Made by a program: the position numbers and the translations under genes
Shown: piece after piece, positions 8,392 to 16,760 of the stretch
How the letters are laid out: every line of letters starts with the position of its first letter
Position numbering within the stretch: position 1 is the stretch's first letter
Notes under the pieces: model-generated
What the model was told of the DNA's origin: nothing
The model's input: the letters and a program-made list of their open reading frames with translations, nothing else
The model's database searches: none
Source of the DNA: Rhodococcus sp. KRD162
GTDB lineage: Bacteria > Actinomycetota > Actinomycetes > Mycobacteriales > Mycobacteriaceae
Assembly: GCF_017168335.1 (NCBI RefSeq)
Contig: NZ_JABFAU010000016.1
Span: forward strand, 77,084-141,083
Direction: 5' to 3'
DNA: 64,000 nt

Positions 8392-9464
8392 CCGGCGAAT
8401 TCGTCTACGAAGCCAATCCGATGCGGGTGCGATTCGGTGCGGGTTCGTTGTCGGCTCTGGCGGACGAGCTCGACCACTTCGGACTACGTCGGGTGTTGGT
8501 TCTGTGTTCCCCGAGCCAGCAGAACACGGCCGAGCGAGTGGCGGCGCTCCTCGGTGACCGGTGCGTCGGAACGCGATCCGATGCCGTGATGCACGTCCCC
8601 GCAGACCTGGCCGCCCGAGCCAGCGCGGAGGCCGTATCGCTCGGGGCCGACGGCTGCGTGACGGTCGGTGGTGGCTCGGCAATCGGCCTCGGCAAAGCCA
8701 TCGCACTCGAGCATCACCTACCCGTGGTGGCCGTGCCCACCACGTACGCAGGCTCGGAGATGACGCCGGTATGGGGCATGACGCGCGATGGGCACAAGGA
8801 AACCGGTCGCGACACAGCAGTATTGCCGCGCAGCGTCATCTACGACCCCGACCTGACGACGGGCCTCCCGGTTGGACTGTCGGTCACCAGCGGCATCAAC
8901 GCCATCGCACATGCGGTGGAAGCGCTGTACGCACCGGACATCAGCCCGATCATCGCACTGATGGCGGAGGACGGGGTGCGAGCACTCGCGTCGGCGCTCC
9001 CGGCGATCGTCCAGGATCCGTCCGATCCGCAGGGGCGCAGTGACGCCCTGCGCGGAGCCTGGCTATGCGGAGCGACGCTCGGTGCCACGACGATGTCCTT
9101 GCACCACAAGCTCTGTCATGCACTGGGCGGAACCCTGAATTTGCCGCACGCCCCGACTCATACGGTGGTGCTACCGCATGTTCTGGCCTTCAATCAGTCG
9201 CACACGCCGGAGGCGGTGGCTGCGCTGTCGCGGGCGCTCCCCGGCACCGCCGATCCGGCCCGGCGGCTGTGGGACCTGTGCCGCGCCCTCGACGCGCCCC
9301 GATCCCTGGCCGAACTGGGCATGCAGGAGAGCGAGATAGATCGGATCGCCGAGGAAGCGACGAACCGCTCCTATGGAAACCCCCGCCCCGTCACCCGCGA
9401 GGCGGTCACCGCAATTCTTCGAGCGGCATGGTCCGGCGATCGGCCGACCGAGAGCGAACAGTGA
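8388..9464 (+). CDS. Maleylacetate reductase
   Basis: 358-aa iron-type alcohol dehydrogenase family member. The nucleotide-binding [11 protein letters not shown] motif is at about residues 97-107. The metal-site region [16 protein letters not shown], typical of maleylacetate reductases, lies around 240-260. The enzyme reduces maleylacetate to 3-oxoadipate with NAD(P)H, the step after ring cleavage of hydroxyquinol. The start codon overlaps the stop of the hydroxylase (ATGA), so it is co-translated. Full family length, no defects seen. Confidence 0.9.
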   Translation: MTGEFVYEANPMRVRFGAGSLSALADELDHFGLRRVLVLCSPSQQNTAERVAALLGDRCVGTRSDAVMHVPADLAARASAEAVSLGADGCVTVGGGSAIGLGKAIALEHHLPVVAVPTTYAGSEMTPVWGMTRDGHKETGRDTAVLPRSVIYDPDLTTGLPVGLSVTSGINAIAHAVEALYAPDISPIIALMAEDGVRALASALPAIVQDPSDPQGRSDALRGAWLCGATLGATTMSLHHKLCHALGGTLNLPHAPTHTVVLPHVLAFNQSHTPEAVAALSRALPGTADPARRLWDLCRALDAPRSLAELGMQESEIDRIAEEATNRSYGNPRPVTREAVTAILRAAWSGDRPTESEQ

Positions 9465-10366
9465 GCGAGAGTATGACCGACGAGATCGTCACCGACACCC
9501 AAACGGCCGTGGAAGAACAACTGGTGGACAACGTAGTTCGCTCGTTCGACGACTGCACCGACCCCAGGCTGAAGCAGTTGCTGACGTCACTGGTGCACCA
9601 TCTGCACGGGTTCATCCGCGATGTGCGACTGACCGAAGCGGAGTGGAACGCCGCGATCGAATTTCTCACCGAGGTAGGTCACATCACCGACGACCGCCGT
9701 CAAGAGTTCATCCTGCTGTCCGACGTCCTCGGCGCGTCGATGCAGACCATCAATGTCGCCAACCCGGCCTGTGAGAATGCGACCGAAGCAACGGTGTTCG
9801 GTCCGTTCTTCGTCGACGACGCACCGCGCATCGACCTCGGCGGAGATGCGTCGGGAGGCGCATCAGGACAACCCTGTTGGGTGGAGGGAACCGTCCGTGA
9901 CACCGGGGGCGATCCGGTTCCCGGGGCACGCATCGAGATATGGGAGGCCGATGAAGACGGGTTCTACGACGTCCAGTACGACGATGCGCGTGTCGGCGGT
10001 CGAGCACATCTCTACAGCGACGACGATGGACACTACCGATTCTGGGCGTTGACTCCGACGCCGTATCCGATTCCGCACGACGGGCCGGTCGGACGGATAC
10101 TCACTGCGACCGGTCGATCACCGATGCGCGCCTCACATCTGCACTTCATGGTGACGGCAGAGGGGATGCGAACGTTGGTGACGCACATCTTCGTCAGCGG
10201 TGACGAACTGCTGGACAGCGACACCGTGTTCGGGGTCAAGGACTCGTTGATCAAGGAGTTCGTCGAACAGCCCGCAGGCACACCGACGCCGGACGGGCGA
10301 GACGTCGGAGACAAGTCCTGGGCCAGAACTGTTTTCGATATCGTGCTCGCACCGGCTGACGTCTGA
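9461..10366 (+). CDS. Hydroxyquinol 1,2-dioxygenase
   Basis: Intradiol ring-cleavage dioxygenase of about 301 aa. The N-terminal helical dimerisation domain precedes a beta-sandwich with [20 protein letters not shown]. Candidate Fe(III) ligands are the Tyr in GFYDVQY, the Tyr in [10 protein letters not shown] and the His pair in RASHLHF. It cleaves 1,2,4-trihydroxybenzene to maleylacetate, the substrate of the preceding gene product. GTG 9461 overlaps the upstream stop (GTGA). ATG 9473 is an alternative four codons in. This gene order matches resorcinol/hydroxyquinol operons known in Corynebacterium and Rhodococcus. A 76-bp repeat begins 8 nt after the stop. Confidence 0.9.
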   Translation: MSESMTDEIVTDTQTAVEEQLVDNVVRSFDDCTDPRLKQLLTSLVHHLHGFIRDVRLTEAEWNAAIEFLTEVGHITDDRRQEFILLSDVLGASMQTINVANPACENATEATVFGPFFVDDAPRIDLGGDASGGASGQPCWVEGTVRDTGGDPVPGARIEIWEADEDGFYDVQYDDARVGGRAHLYSDDDGHYRFWALTPTPYPIPHDGPVGRILTATGRSPMRASHLHFMVTAEGMRTLVTHIFVSGDELLDSDTVFGVKDSLIKEFVEQPAGTPTPDGRDVGDKSWARTVFDIVLAPADV

Positions 10367-10374
10367 GGCGTTCG

Positions 10375-10450
10375 CGGGCCTGACTGTTCACTATCGACGA
10401 TGCTGCGCGGTTGTTCGCTGATCGAGTGCGATGGTGAACACTCAGGTCCG
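10375..10450 (+). repeat. 76-bp TIR element, copy A
   Basis: Left arm 10375-10396 and right arm 10429-10450 are inverted repeats matching at 19 of 22 positions (inner part TGTTCACTATCG / CGATGGTGAACA). A 32-nt interior shares CGCGG and GATCG with the other copies. It lies between two convergent genes, and its right arm encodes the last codons and the TGA of the minus-strand tetR gene. Confidence 0.75.
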
Positions 10451-11065
10451 GCCGGCCGTGATGGAATCGATGAACGGCGTCAGCAGCAGCGACAGATCGT
10501 CGGCTGCTGCGGCGATGTCTTCCGGCGGCTCGGGGATATAGCTCAGGGCCAGTCGAACGATCGCCTTGCTGACAACGTCGGCCTGACGCGGGCTTGCGCC
10601 CACCCACCCGCGCTGAAATGTCTCGGCCAGACGCTCCCCGGCCCGCTCGATGAGCACCGCACTGTCGGTGGTGATCAGCCGCAGCAGATCCTCAGGAGCA
10701 TCACCGCTGTGCAGCGACCGCACGAGTGGGTCCAGGCCACTCAACTCGAAGAACGACGAAAAGCCCTGTCGCAGAGCAGCCGGCGGATCGTTCTGGTGTT
10801 GGTACAGCGCTGTTTCGCACATCGCGACGAACAGGTCGGTCAGTCGGATGGCGTAGCCCTGAGCGACGCCGCGCCGCGATCCGAACTCGTTGTACAGGCT
10901 CTGTCTACTCAGGCCGGCAGCCTTCGCGATGTGGCTCATGGTGACGTTGCGCCAGTTGCGCTCGTGCAACAACTCGCGCAGAGCATCGAGCGCGGTATCG
11001 CGCGCAAGGGTGGACGCGGCTTCACGGTATCGACCGGGGGTCGACGTCTGTTCGGCTGCGGGCAT
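10442..11065 (-). CDS. TetR family regulator of alkane operon (AlkX/AlkU-like)
   Basis: 207-aa TetR repressor. The N-terminal HTH spans about residues 20-65 and includes MSHIAKAAGLSRQSLYNEFGSR. It is the last gene of the alkB-rubA-rubA-rubB operon, the position of the AlkU/AlkX regulators known in Rhodococcus and Dietzia, where fatty-acid products relieve repression. The palindrome upstream of alkB is the likely operator. ATG 11065 gives a normal TetR N-terminus. ATG 11092 would overlap rubB. The C-terminal residues RT-stop are encoded by the terminal inverted repeat of copy A of the 76-bp element, so the end of the protein may be recently remodelled. Confidence 0.85.
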   Translation of the reverse strand: MPAAEQTSTPGRYREAASTLARDTALDALRELLHERNWRNVTMSHIAKAAGLSRQSLYNEFGSRRGVAQGYAIRLTDLFVAMCETALYQHQNDPPAALRQGFSSFFELSGLDPLVRSLHSGDAPEDLLRLITTDSAVLIERAGERLAETFQRGWVGASPRQADVVSKAIVRLALSYIPEPPEDIAAAADDLSLLLTPFIDSITAGRT

Positions 11066-11075
11066 GAACACGACT

Positions 11076-12290
11076 CTATCGAACGACCGCATGAGGCTGA
11101 TCCAGCCAATCCTGTCCGAGTAGATCTCGATCGATATGGTCTCGGTTCGCGATGCGCGATCTGACCTGGCGGATGTCCTTGGGATAACCCACTCCGATTG
11201 CTCCGACGAGCGTGTTCTCGCGCACTGCGCAGGCGGTGAATCGGCGCTCCTCGATGGAACCGCGCACCACGACGAACTCGTCGCTTGCGCTCGTCCACCC
11301 CGCGAACTGCAGGTTGATCCCGTGCTGAGTGGACCACCCCCACGGCACATCGAGCGGGCCGACGTCGAGACCGAGAATGGAGCGCGCGGCCCGGGTGGCC
11401 TGATCGATGGCTCCGTTCCAGTGCTCGCTCCGGTAGGTCCCGCCGAGGACCGTGTTCGGAACCTCGGCCACGTCACCCGCGGCATAGATGCCTGCCGCCG
11501 AGGTCTGCATCGAGGCATCGACCAGGATCCCGGAGCGGGTGTCGAGCCCGAGGTCTGCGGCGAGTTCGGTATTGGGTACCGAACCGGCCGACACCAGCAC
11601 CGTGCCCGCGCACCAGGCGCGCCCGTCCCGCGCGGTGGCCCGCAGAGTGCCGTCCGTCTGCTTCTCGATCTCGGTCACGGCGACATCGGTGTGTATCTCG
11701 ATGCCGTTGTCTGCGTGTAGTTCTCGATACATCCGTGACACCGATTGCGGTGCGATCCGGTTCAGTGGAGCCGAGGCTGCCTCCACGACCGTCACCTCGG
11801 CTCCGAGTGCTCGGGCCGCTGCTGCTGCCTCGCATCCGATCAGACCTCCACCGATCACCAGGAGTGATCCGGTCCGGAGGATGTCGGCGTGCAGCGGTGC
11901 GACATCGGTGGCGCTGCGGAGGGTGAACGCGTGGCCCGAACCCGGCAGGTCCAGCTGCCGAGCCCGAGAACCCGTTGCCAGCAGCAGGGTGTCGAAGGGG
12001 ACCGAGTCGCCGTCGTCGAGCTGCACGGCCGAGTCGGTGATGGCGGTCGCTGTGACCCCTGCGCGGACCAGAACATCGTCGATTTCCGGGCCGAGCACCA
12101 CTTGATCGATCGACTTGGTGCCCAGCAACAGCTCCTTGGATACCGCCGGACGACGGTAGGTGGCCCCGCGCTCGTTGCCGATCAGCGTGATGTCGCCAGT
12201 GAAGCCCTCGGCTCGCAGTACTTTGGCGGCGGTGTACCCGGTGGCACCGGTGCCGAGGATGACGACGTTGCCGGGTTGGCGAGCATTCAC
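11076..12290 (-). CDS. rubB: Rubredoxin reductase (NADH, FAD)
   Basis: 404-aa FAD/NAD(P)H pyridine nucleotide-disulfide oxidoreductase family protein without a redox-active disulfide. The FAD site [13 protein letters not shown] is at residues 12-24, the NAD site [14 protein letters not shown] is mid-protein, and the second FAD motif [10 protein letters not shown] follows. It passes electrons from NADH to the rubredoxins that feed AlkB. The GTG start at 12290 overlaps the rubredoxin stop as GTGA, which supports this start and co-translation. Confidence 0.92.
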   Translation of the reverse strand: MNARQPGNVVILGTGATGYTAAKVLRAEGFTGDITLIGNERGATYRRPAVSKELLLGTKSIDQVVLGPEIDDVLVRAGVTATAITDSAVQLDDGDSVPFDTLLLATGSRARQLDLPGSGHAFTLRSATDVAPLHADILRTGSLLVIGGGLIGCEAAAAARALGAEVTVVEAASAPLNRIAPQSVSRMYRELHADNGIEIHTDVAVTEIEKQTDGTLRATARDGRAWCAGTVLVSAGSVPNTELAADLGLDTRSGILVDASMQTSAAGIYAAGDVAEVPNTVLGGTYRSEHWNGAIDQATRAARSILGLDVGPLDVPWGWSTQHGINLQFAGWTSASDEFVVVRGSIEERRFTACAVRENTLVGAIGVGYPKDIRQVRSRIANRDHIDRDLLGQDWLDQPHAVVR

Positions 12291-12460
12291 CCGCGTGCTA
12301 CCTCGACCATCTCGAAGTCTGCTTTCGCGGCACCGCAGTCGGGGCACGACCAGTCGTCGGGAATATCGTCCCACTTCGTGCCGGGCTCGATGCCGTCCTC
12401 GGGCCAACCCAGTTCCTCGTCGTACTCGAATCCGCATTGCACGCAACGGTATAGCTTCAT
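12287..12460 (-). CDS. rubA2: Rubredoxin, AlkG2 type (electron donor to AlkB)
   Basis: 57-aa rubredoxin with two iron-binding Cys pairs, CVQCG near the N-terminus and CPDCG near residue 39. It lacks the Arg insertion after the second pair, which is the AlkG2 type known to support alkane hydroxylation. The ATG overlaps the stop of the preceding rubredoxin (ATGA) and its own stop overlaps rubB, so the operon is tightly packed. Confidence 0.92.
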   Translation of the reverse strand: MKLYRCVQCGFEYDEELGWPEDGIEPGTKWDDIPDDWSCPDCGAAKADFEMVEVARG

Positions 12461-12621
12461 TTCTTGCTCCTGAAGTCGATTTTTTCGCGGACACCACAGT
12501 CCGGACACGGCCAGTCGTCGGGAACCTCGGACCACGGCGTCCCGGCCGGAAAACCCTCACGGGGAGCGCCATGGGCTTCGTCGTAGACGAACTCGCACAC
12601 CGGGCACTCGAAGGCGGCCAT
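12457..12621 (-). CDS. rubA1: Rubredoxin, AlkG1 type
   Basis: 54-aa rubredoxin with Cys pairs CPVC and CPDCG. After the second pair it reads VREK, the Arg-containing insertion that marks AlkG1-type rubredoxins. These are regularly found next to alkB but generally do not replace the AlkG2 type in electron transfer. It begins one base inside the alkB stop (TGATG junction), so it is translationally coupled to alkB. Confidence 0.9.
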   Translation of the reverse strand: MAAFECPVCEFVYDEAHGAPREGFPAGTPWSEVPDDWPCPDCGVREKIDFRSKK

Positions 12622-13844
12622 CACTTCGCTCCGTATGCGGCGAGGATCTTCTCCCGCTTCGACGGCGCGATGTTGACGCGGGTGATGTCTCCGTCGTAGT
12701 GATCGAGGACGCGGTGGTCCATCACCCTGCGCCACACCGGCGGGAAGTAGGCGAGCGAGATCATGCTCGCGTAGCCGCTCGGCAGGTTGGGGGCGCCGTC
12801 CATGCTGCGAAGCGTCTGATAGCGGCGGGTGGGGTTGGCGTGGTGATCACTGTGTCGCTGAAGGTGATACAGGAAGATGTTGGTCACGATGTGATCGGAG
12901 TTCCAGCTGTGCTCGGGAGTGCACCGCTCGTAGCGGCCGTTGTCCTTCTTCTGACGCTGCAGCCCGTAGTGCTCGAGGTAGTTGACCGTCTCCAGCAATG
13001 AGAAACCGTAGATAGCCTGAATGACCAAGAACGGCAGCACGATCGGACCGAACACTGCGACGAGTACGGCGTAGAGGACGACGGACATCAGCCATGCGTT
13101 GAGCACATCGTTGTGAATGCTCCACGTGCTCTTGCCGAGCCGCTGCATGCGAGTCTTTTCGAGTTCCCAGGACGATCGCAGGCTGCCCCATACGCTGCGG
13201 GGGAGGAAGGCCCAGAAGCTCTCACCGAACTTCGAGCTCGCCGGGTCCTCGGGGGTGGCGACGCGAACGTGGTGGCCGCGATTGTGCTCGATGTAGAAGT
13301 GTCCGTAGAACGTTTGTGCCAGAGTGATTTTGGACAGCCAGCGTTCGAGCTCGTCTTTCTTGTGGCCGAGTTCGTGGGCGGTGTTGATGCCCACGCCGCC
13401 CATGACGCCGATGCTGATGGCCAGGCCGATCTTCGAGATCAGTCCGAGCCCACCATCGATGCCGAGCCACGAGAGGTTGTCGGCCGACCAGAGGTAGCAG
13501 GCGAACACCAGGCTCGCCAGCTGGAACGGAATGTAGGCGTACGTGCAGTAGCGGTAGTACTTGTCTTCTTCGAGTGCCTTCATCACCTCGTCGGGCGGGT
13601 TGTCGCCGTCGGGACCGAAGAACCTGTCGAGTATCGGGAGCAATCCGTAGACGAGCAGTGCGCCGATCCACCACCAGACCGGGGCAACTGCGTTCCAGCC
13701 GATCTGGTTGAAGGCCCACACCAGGCCGGTTGCCATGAACACCGCGGTGGGCGGAATCAAGCCCATCAGCCACAGATATCGCTTTCGGTCGCGCCACTGC
13801 TCTACCGGTGCCTGTGCCTGGCCGTCGAGATTCGATGTGGTCAT
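12621..13844 (-). CDS. alkB: Alkane 1-monooxygenase
   Basis: 407-aa integral-membrane di-iron hydroxylase that oxidises the terminal methyl of medium-chain n-alkanes. All His motifs are visible: HELGHKKDELERW, EHNRGHHVRVATPEDPAS, the family block NYLEHYGL and LQRHSDHHA. About six membrane helices surround them. ATG 13844 has GAGGAG 7 nt upstream. It is first in the operon alkB-rubA1-rubA2-rubB-tetR. The upstream 13881-13932 region holds a 26-bp palindrome that probably binds the operon's TetR protein. Full length, no missing ligand. Confidence 0.95.
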   Translation of the reverse strand: MTTSNLDGQAQAPVEQWRDRKRYLWLMGLIPPTAVFMATGLVWAFNQIGWNAVAPVWWWIGALLVYGLLPILDRFFGPDGDNPPDEVMKALEEDKYYRYCTYAYIPFQLASLVFACYLWSADNLSWLGIDGGLGLISKIGLAISIGVMGGVGINTAHELGHKKDELERWLSKITLAQTFYGHFYIEHNRGHHVRVATPEDPASSKFGESFWAFLPRSVWGSLRSSWELEKTRMQRLGKSTWSIHNDVLNAWLMSVVLYAVLVAVFGPIVLPFLVIQAIYGFSLLETVNYLEHYGLQRQKKDNGRYERCTPEHSWNSDHIVTNIFLYHLQRHSDHHANPTRRYQTLRSMDGAPNLPSGYASMISLAYFPPVWRRVMDHRVLDHYDGDITRVNIAPSKREKILAAYGAK

Positions 13845-13880
13845 CGTCGCTCCTCGTGTAAGTCCGATCACTATGAAATA

Positions 13881-13932
13881 GACAATACACGGAATTTGTC
13901 ATCATGTTGGACAAATTTGCAAATTTGTCCAA
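13881..13932. promoter_or_regulatory. alkB operator region with TetR-type palindrome
   Basis: TTGGACAAATTTG (13907-13919) and its exact reverse complement (13920-13932) make a perfect 26-bp palindrome. GACAA...TTGTC at 13881-13900 is a weaker second site nearer alkB. The segment is AT-rich compared with the window. It is the expected place for repression by the TetR protein at the end of the operon. The 150 bp between this palindrome and the small gene at 14081 show nothing clear. Confidence 0.65.
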
Positions 13933-14080
13933 ACGAGACCGTCATGATCGTTCCCTCAGCGTCACCGCTCGGACAGATGCAGCTACTAGCCTTCCGAGGC
14001 GTTGTTTCCGATCACGAACGGCAACGACGGTCGCGGTTCCATCCGTATCCCGTGGGGGGTACTTCAGAACAGGAGTAGTC

Positions 14081-14188
14081 ATGGACGCATTCATCGCCAA
14101 GATCATTGCCGAGGTCATCATCCAGTTGATCAGCAGCGGAAGCGCCGACAGCGGTGCCACTGCAGTGAGCGCCATCCTCGGGTCCTGA
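14081..14188 (+). CDS. Small hypothetical protein, 35 aa
   Basis: Short frame MDAFIAKIIAEVIIQLIS followed by a Gly/Ser-rich tail. A good Shine-Dalgarno (AGGAG at 14071-14075, 5 nt before ATG) supports it. The N-terminal half would form an amphipathic or hydrophobic helix. It is divergent from alkB. I recognise no family. It resembles the short helical peptides found near actinobacterial genes but could be non-coding. Confidence 0.45.
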   Translation: MDAFIAKIIAEVIIQLISSGSADSGATAVSAILGS

Positions 14189-14381
14189 TCCACCGCGGTC
14201 TGCGTCGACACCATCGGCGCAGACCGCGTCGGATTGCAACAACGGGCCGGACCACACGGTGCACTCGCCTGAGGGCAAACCCACCGTCGACAACAGAGTC
14301 CGGCCGCCACAGATCCCCGATTCGGTTCGTTTCCCGGCAGCTCTCGATCCGCGCCGAGGGGCCATAGGGCAGAATCTCGGC

Positions 14382-15050
14382 GTGCGCAGAACTCGACTGT
14401 GGATCGCCGGGGCGCTGGGACTGGCGCTGACCGCTGCGCTCGTGGCAGGGCCGCTGAAGAAGCCGGCCCTCACCGTCCACAATGCGCGGTGTTTCGGATG
14501 GTGTGTCAACAACACTGGCCCGCGATTGGTGGCGCTGGGGGACTCGATGGCCCAGGGCAATTCGCGCGTGGACTGGGGGATTCACGGAAACACCGCGTGG
14601 TACTCCTACCTCGTGTGCGGTGACGGTGCACCCGCGTCCGACGGTGCCAACCTCGGAATCAACGGCGCGACGACGACCGAGATCCTTGCCCGCGTCGACG
14701 AAGCGTTGGCGGCGAGGCCGGACGTCCTCGTCATCAACGGCGGAACCAACGATCTGGCGCGGTCGGTGCCGCTCGACCGGATCGTCGCCAACCTGCGCAC
14801 CATCGTCGAACGGGCACACGGCGTCGACACCGTCGTCATTGCCACGGTGCCGTCGTCACGCAGGGTCGGTGCCGACGACCTGAACGACGAAATCCGAGCA
14901 CTCGCTGCAGAGCGCGGACTGCCGGTAGCAGAATTCGCACCGCTGCTCGGCAGGCCCGGAGCCACCTTCGACGGCGTGCACCCCACAGCAACGACTGCTG
15001 CCGAAATGGCTGCCGAGGTGGCGGCAGCGATGGGCGTACCGACTCCGTAG
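14382..15050 (+). CDS. SGNH/GDSL hydrolase, membrane-anchored or secreted
   Basis: 222-aa GDSL-type esterase/lipase. It has an N-terminal hydrophobic segment (about residues 6-22), block I ALGDSMAQG carrying the Ser nucleophile, block III NGGTNDLA and the C-terminal DGVHPT with the catalytic Asp-His. It probably acts outside the membrane on an ester of the cell wall or a lipid. GTG 14382 is preferred because upstream in-frame sequence looks non-coding. Substrate unknown. Confidence 0.8.
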   Translation: MRRTRLWIAGALGLALTAALVAGPLKKPALTVHNARCFGWCVNNTGPRLVALGDSMAQGNSRVDWGIHGNTAWYSYLVCGDGAPASDGANLGINGATTTEILARVDEALAARPDVLVINGGTNDLARSVPLDRIVANLRTIVERAHGVDTVVIATVPSSRRVGADDLNDEIRALAAERGLPVAEFAPLLGRPGATFDGVHPTATTAAEMAAEVAAAMGVPTP

Positions 15051-15148
15051 TCCATCGCCGCGCCGATTCCGGGACGACCTGTTAGATTCGCCCGATATGC
15101 ACCGAATGTCGGGGAGGTATTCGGTGGAATTCAGGGAGACAGAAGCAC

Positions 15149-15556
15149 ATGACCACATGTCGTCAAGACGCGTGCCTCGATGTGTCGTCGACGATGACTG
15201 TTCAGGAACTCGCCCGAACGGTTGTCGATACCGCCGACGGCAATTTCGGTCGATGGGGCATCGAGTATCTGGGGCCCGATGGCACCCGCCTCTGGTTCGG
15301 GGTGCACCGTCGCAGGTTGGGGAGAAAGCGCGAGACGGTGATGCGATTCATTGTCACGGTCGACGCTGATTCTGCTGTCGCGCAAGCACGTTCGCAGATC
15401 GAACAGTTCGTCCGCGATCCCGCCTCGGGGTCGATCGTGCCTATCGGTCCGCGACAGCTGCGCGGGTGTGCGGCCTACCGTCTTTATCTGAGCGCACTGC
15501 GGGCGGCTGTACTGGAAGCAGATCCGGCCGCGCAGGTGACGATGAAGATCGACTGA
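15149..15556 (+). CDS. Hypothetical protein
   Basis: 135-aa protein of mixed alpha/beta prediction with no motif I recognise. It contains two early Cys and an aromatic patch around WGIEYLGPDGTRLWFGVHRRR. There is no signal peptide or membrane helix. Its stop codon is directly followed by copy B of the 76-bp repeat. A start at a later ATG cannot be excluded. Confidence 0.6.
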   Translation: MTTCRQDACLDVSSTMTVQELARTVVDTADGNFGRWGIEYLGPDGTRLWFGVHRRRLGRKRETVMRFIVTVDADSAVAQARSQIEQFVRDPASGSIVPIGPRQLRGCAAYRLYLSALRAAVLEADPAAQVTMKID

Positions 15557-15632
15557 AGAACCTCGGTGTTCACGATCGCAACCGGTTCGCGGTATTGCGC
15601 CGATCGGATTCGATAGTGAACAACCAGGTCCG
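15557..15632 (+). repeat. 76-bp TIR element, copy B
   Basis: Arms 15557-15578 and 15611-15632 (inner TGTTCACGATCG / CGATAGTGAACA) match at 17 of 22 positions. The 32-nt interior is nearly the same as in copy C from GCGGTATTGCGCCG onward. It starts at the base after the stop of the 135-aa gene and lies in the same orientation as copy C, on the other side of the AbiEi/DUF559 gene. Confidence 0.75.
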
Positions 15633-15637
15633 CCGAG

Positions 15638-15666
15638 CCTGTGGATAACGGCGAACTATCCACAGG
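15638..15666. promoter_or_regulatory. Hairpin with DnaA-box-like ends
   Basis: CCTGTGGATA (15638-15647) and TATCCACAGG (15657-15666) form a perfect 10-bp inverted repeat with a 9-nt loop just upstream of the ATG at 15675. TGTGGATAA (15640-15648) equals the consensus DnaA box in reverse. It may instead be a simple translational or transcriptional control hairpin. Confidence 0.45.
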
Positions 15667-15674
15667 TTTCGAGA

Positions 15675-16580
15675 ATGGCACTGGCGCAGCAGTTGTCGGT
15701 CGTTCACCGTATGTGCGTGGGGGTAACTACAGCGGTCGACCTGATGGCTCGGGGGATGAGCCGCAGCACCATCACTCGTCGAACTGCATCCGGGCACCTG
15801 ATTCGAGTACTGCCCGGGATCTATGCGACCGAGAAGCCGGACTATCTGGACTTGTGCACAGCGGTGACGCTGTGGAAGCCGAACGCAGTTCTCAGCCATC
15901 TGACCGCGGCATGGATATGGGGATTGCTCGCGGTCGAACCGGCTCGCGTCGCTGCGACGGTGACGCCGTCGACCCAGCGCAGTGCCCCGGACTGGGTGAA
16001 GATCCATCGACGACGCCTCCCCGCGTCGGATATGTGCCAGGGGCTTGCGGTGGTGACGTTGGCCCAGGTGTTCGTCGACGTCGCGGCGACGCTGACGGGT
16101 GAGGAACTGGAGCAGTTCTTCGATACGGCCATCGCCCGGCCCGAGTTGCGGCGTCGCATCGCGTCGAGCTGTGAGAAGTCCCGCGGGATGGCCGGCATGA
16201 AAGCAGTGCGCAGGCAACTGCGTCTGTGCTGCCTCGGGACTCGATCCGAACCCGAGCGAGTGGTGGCGAGGGCGATGTCTGCCAGGAACTTCTTCATGGA
16301 GATCAACGCGCGAGTGGGGCCCTACTTCGGAGATTTCGTGGACTATCGAGCGCGGGTGATCGTGGAGATAGACGGACGAGAGTTCCACATCTCCGGTCAG
16401 GCTTTCGACAACGATCGCCGACGCCAGAACAGGCTGGTCTTGGCGGGGTGGTTGGTGCTGCGCTACTCCGCAGTCCAGGCGATGGGTGATACGCGACGCG
16501 TGGTCGAGGAGATCATCGAGGTCGTCAGGCGTCGTCGACGTTCGATCGATGCAATCGGCCGGGCGCTGCCGCGGACGTGA
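15675..16580 (+). CDS. AbiEi-like HTH / DUF559 nuclease-fold protein
   Basis: 301-aa protein with two parts. Residues 15-60 resemble the AbiEi antitoxin-type winged helix (SRSTITRRTASGHLIRVLPGIY). The C-terminal part (about 215-285) has the DUF559/Vsr-like endonuclease pattern: an acidic VDYRARVIVEIDGREFH block followed by NDRRRQNRLVLAGWLVLRY. Such proteins are very common in actinobacteria, often as orphans, and their role is unproven. No toxin partner is present. The gene is bracketed by copies B and C of the 76-bp element in the same orientation, and its last residues (RT-stop) lie inside copy C. Confidence 0.75.
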   Translation: MALAQQLSVVHRMCVGVTTAVDLMARGMSRSTITRRTASGHLIRVLPGIYATEKPDYLDLCTAVTLWKPNAVLSHLTAAWIWGLLAVEPARVAATVTPSTQRSAPDWVKIHRRRLPASDMCQGLAVVTLAQVFVDVAATLTGEELEQFFDTAIARPELRRRIASSCEKSRGMAGMKAVRRQLRLCCLGTRSEPERVVARAMSARNFFMEINARVGPYFGDFVDYRARVIVEIDGREFHISGQAFDNDRRRQNRLVLAGWLVLRYSAVQAMGDTRRVVEEIIEVVRRRRRSIDAIGRALPRT

Positions 16581-16647
16581 GTGTTCACGATCGCGTCCGG
16601 GCCGCGGTATTGCGCCGATCGGATTCGATAATGAACAACCAGATGCG
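16572..16647 (+). repeat. 76-bp TIR element, copy C
   Basis: Arms 16572-16593 and 16626-16647 (inner TGTTCACGATCG / CGATAATGAACA) match at 15 of 22 positions around a 32-nt interior almost identical to copy B. The left arm supplies the last two codons (CGG ACG) and the TGA of the preceding AbiEi/DUF559 gene. Confidence 0.75.
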
Positions 16648-16651
16648 GCAC

Positions 16652-16667
16652 TCGCACATATGTTCGA
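16652..16667. promoter_or_regulatory. Candidate LexA (SOS) box
   Basis: TCGCACATATGTTCGA matches the actinobacterial LexA consensus TCGAAC-N4-GTTCGA at 11 of 12 fixed positions. It lies 93 bp upstream of the small coiled-coil gene at 16761 and immediately after copy C of the 76-bp repeat. Function is inferred from the motif alone. Confidence 0.5.
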
Positions 16668-16686
16668 CTCGAGGTAAGGTTGCGGT

Positions 16687-16719
16687 CGGCGGAGCCGGGA
16701 GGGAAGCCTGGCTCCGCCG
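16687..16719 (+). other. GC-rich hairpin in leader of 16761
   Basis: CGGCGGAGCC (16687-16696) pairs perfectly with GGCTCCGCCG (16710-16719) across a 13-nt loop. There is no T tract. It may be a terminator for the upstream gene or a leader structure of the coiled-coil gene. Confidence 0.4.
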
Positions 16720-16760
16720 TTCGATCCCTGTACGGCCCAGGAAGTGGAACCGGTGATCCG

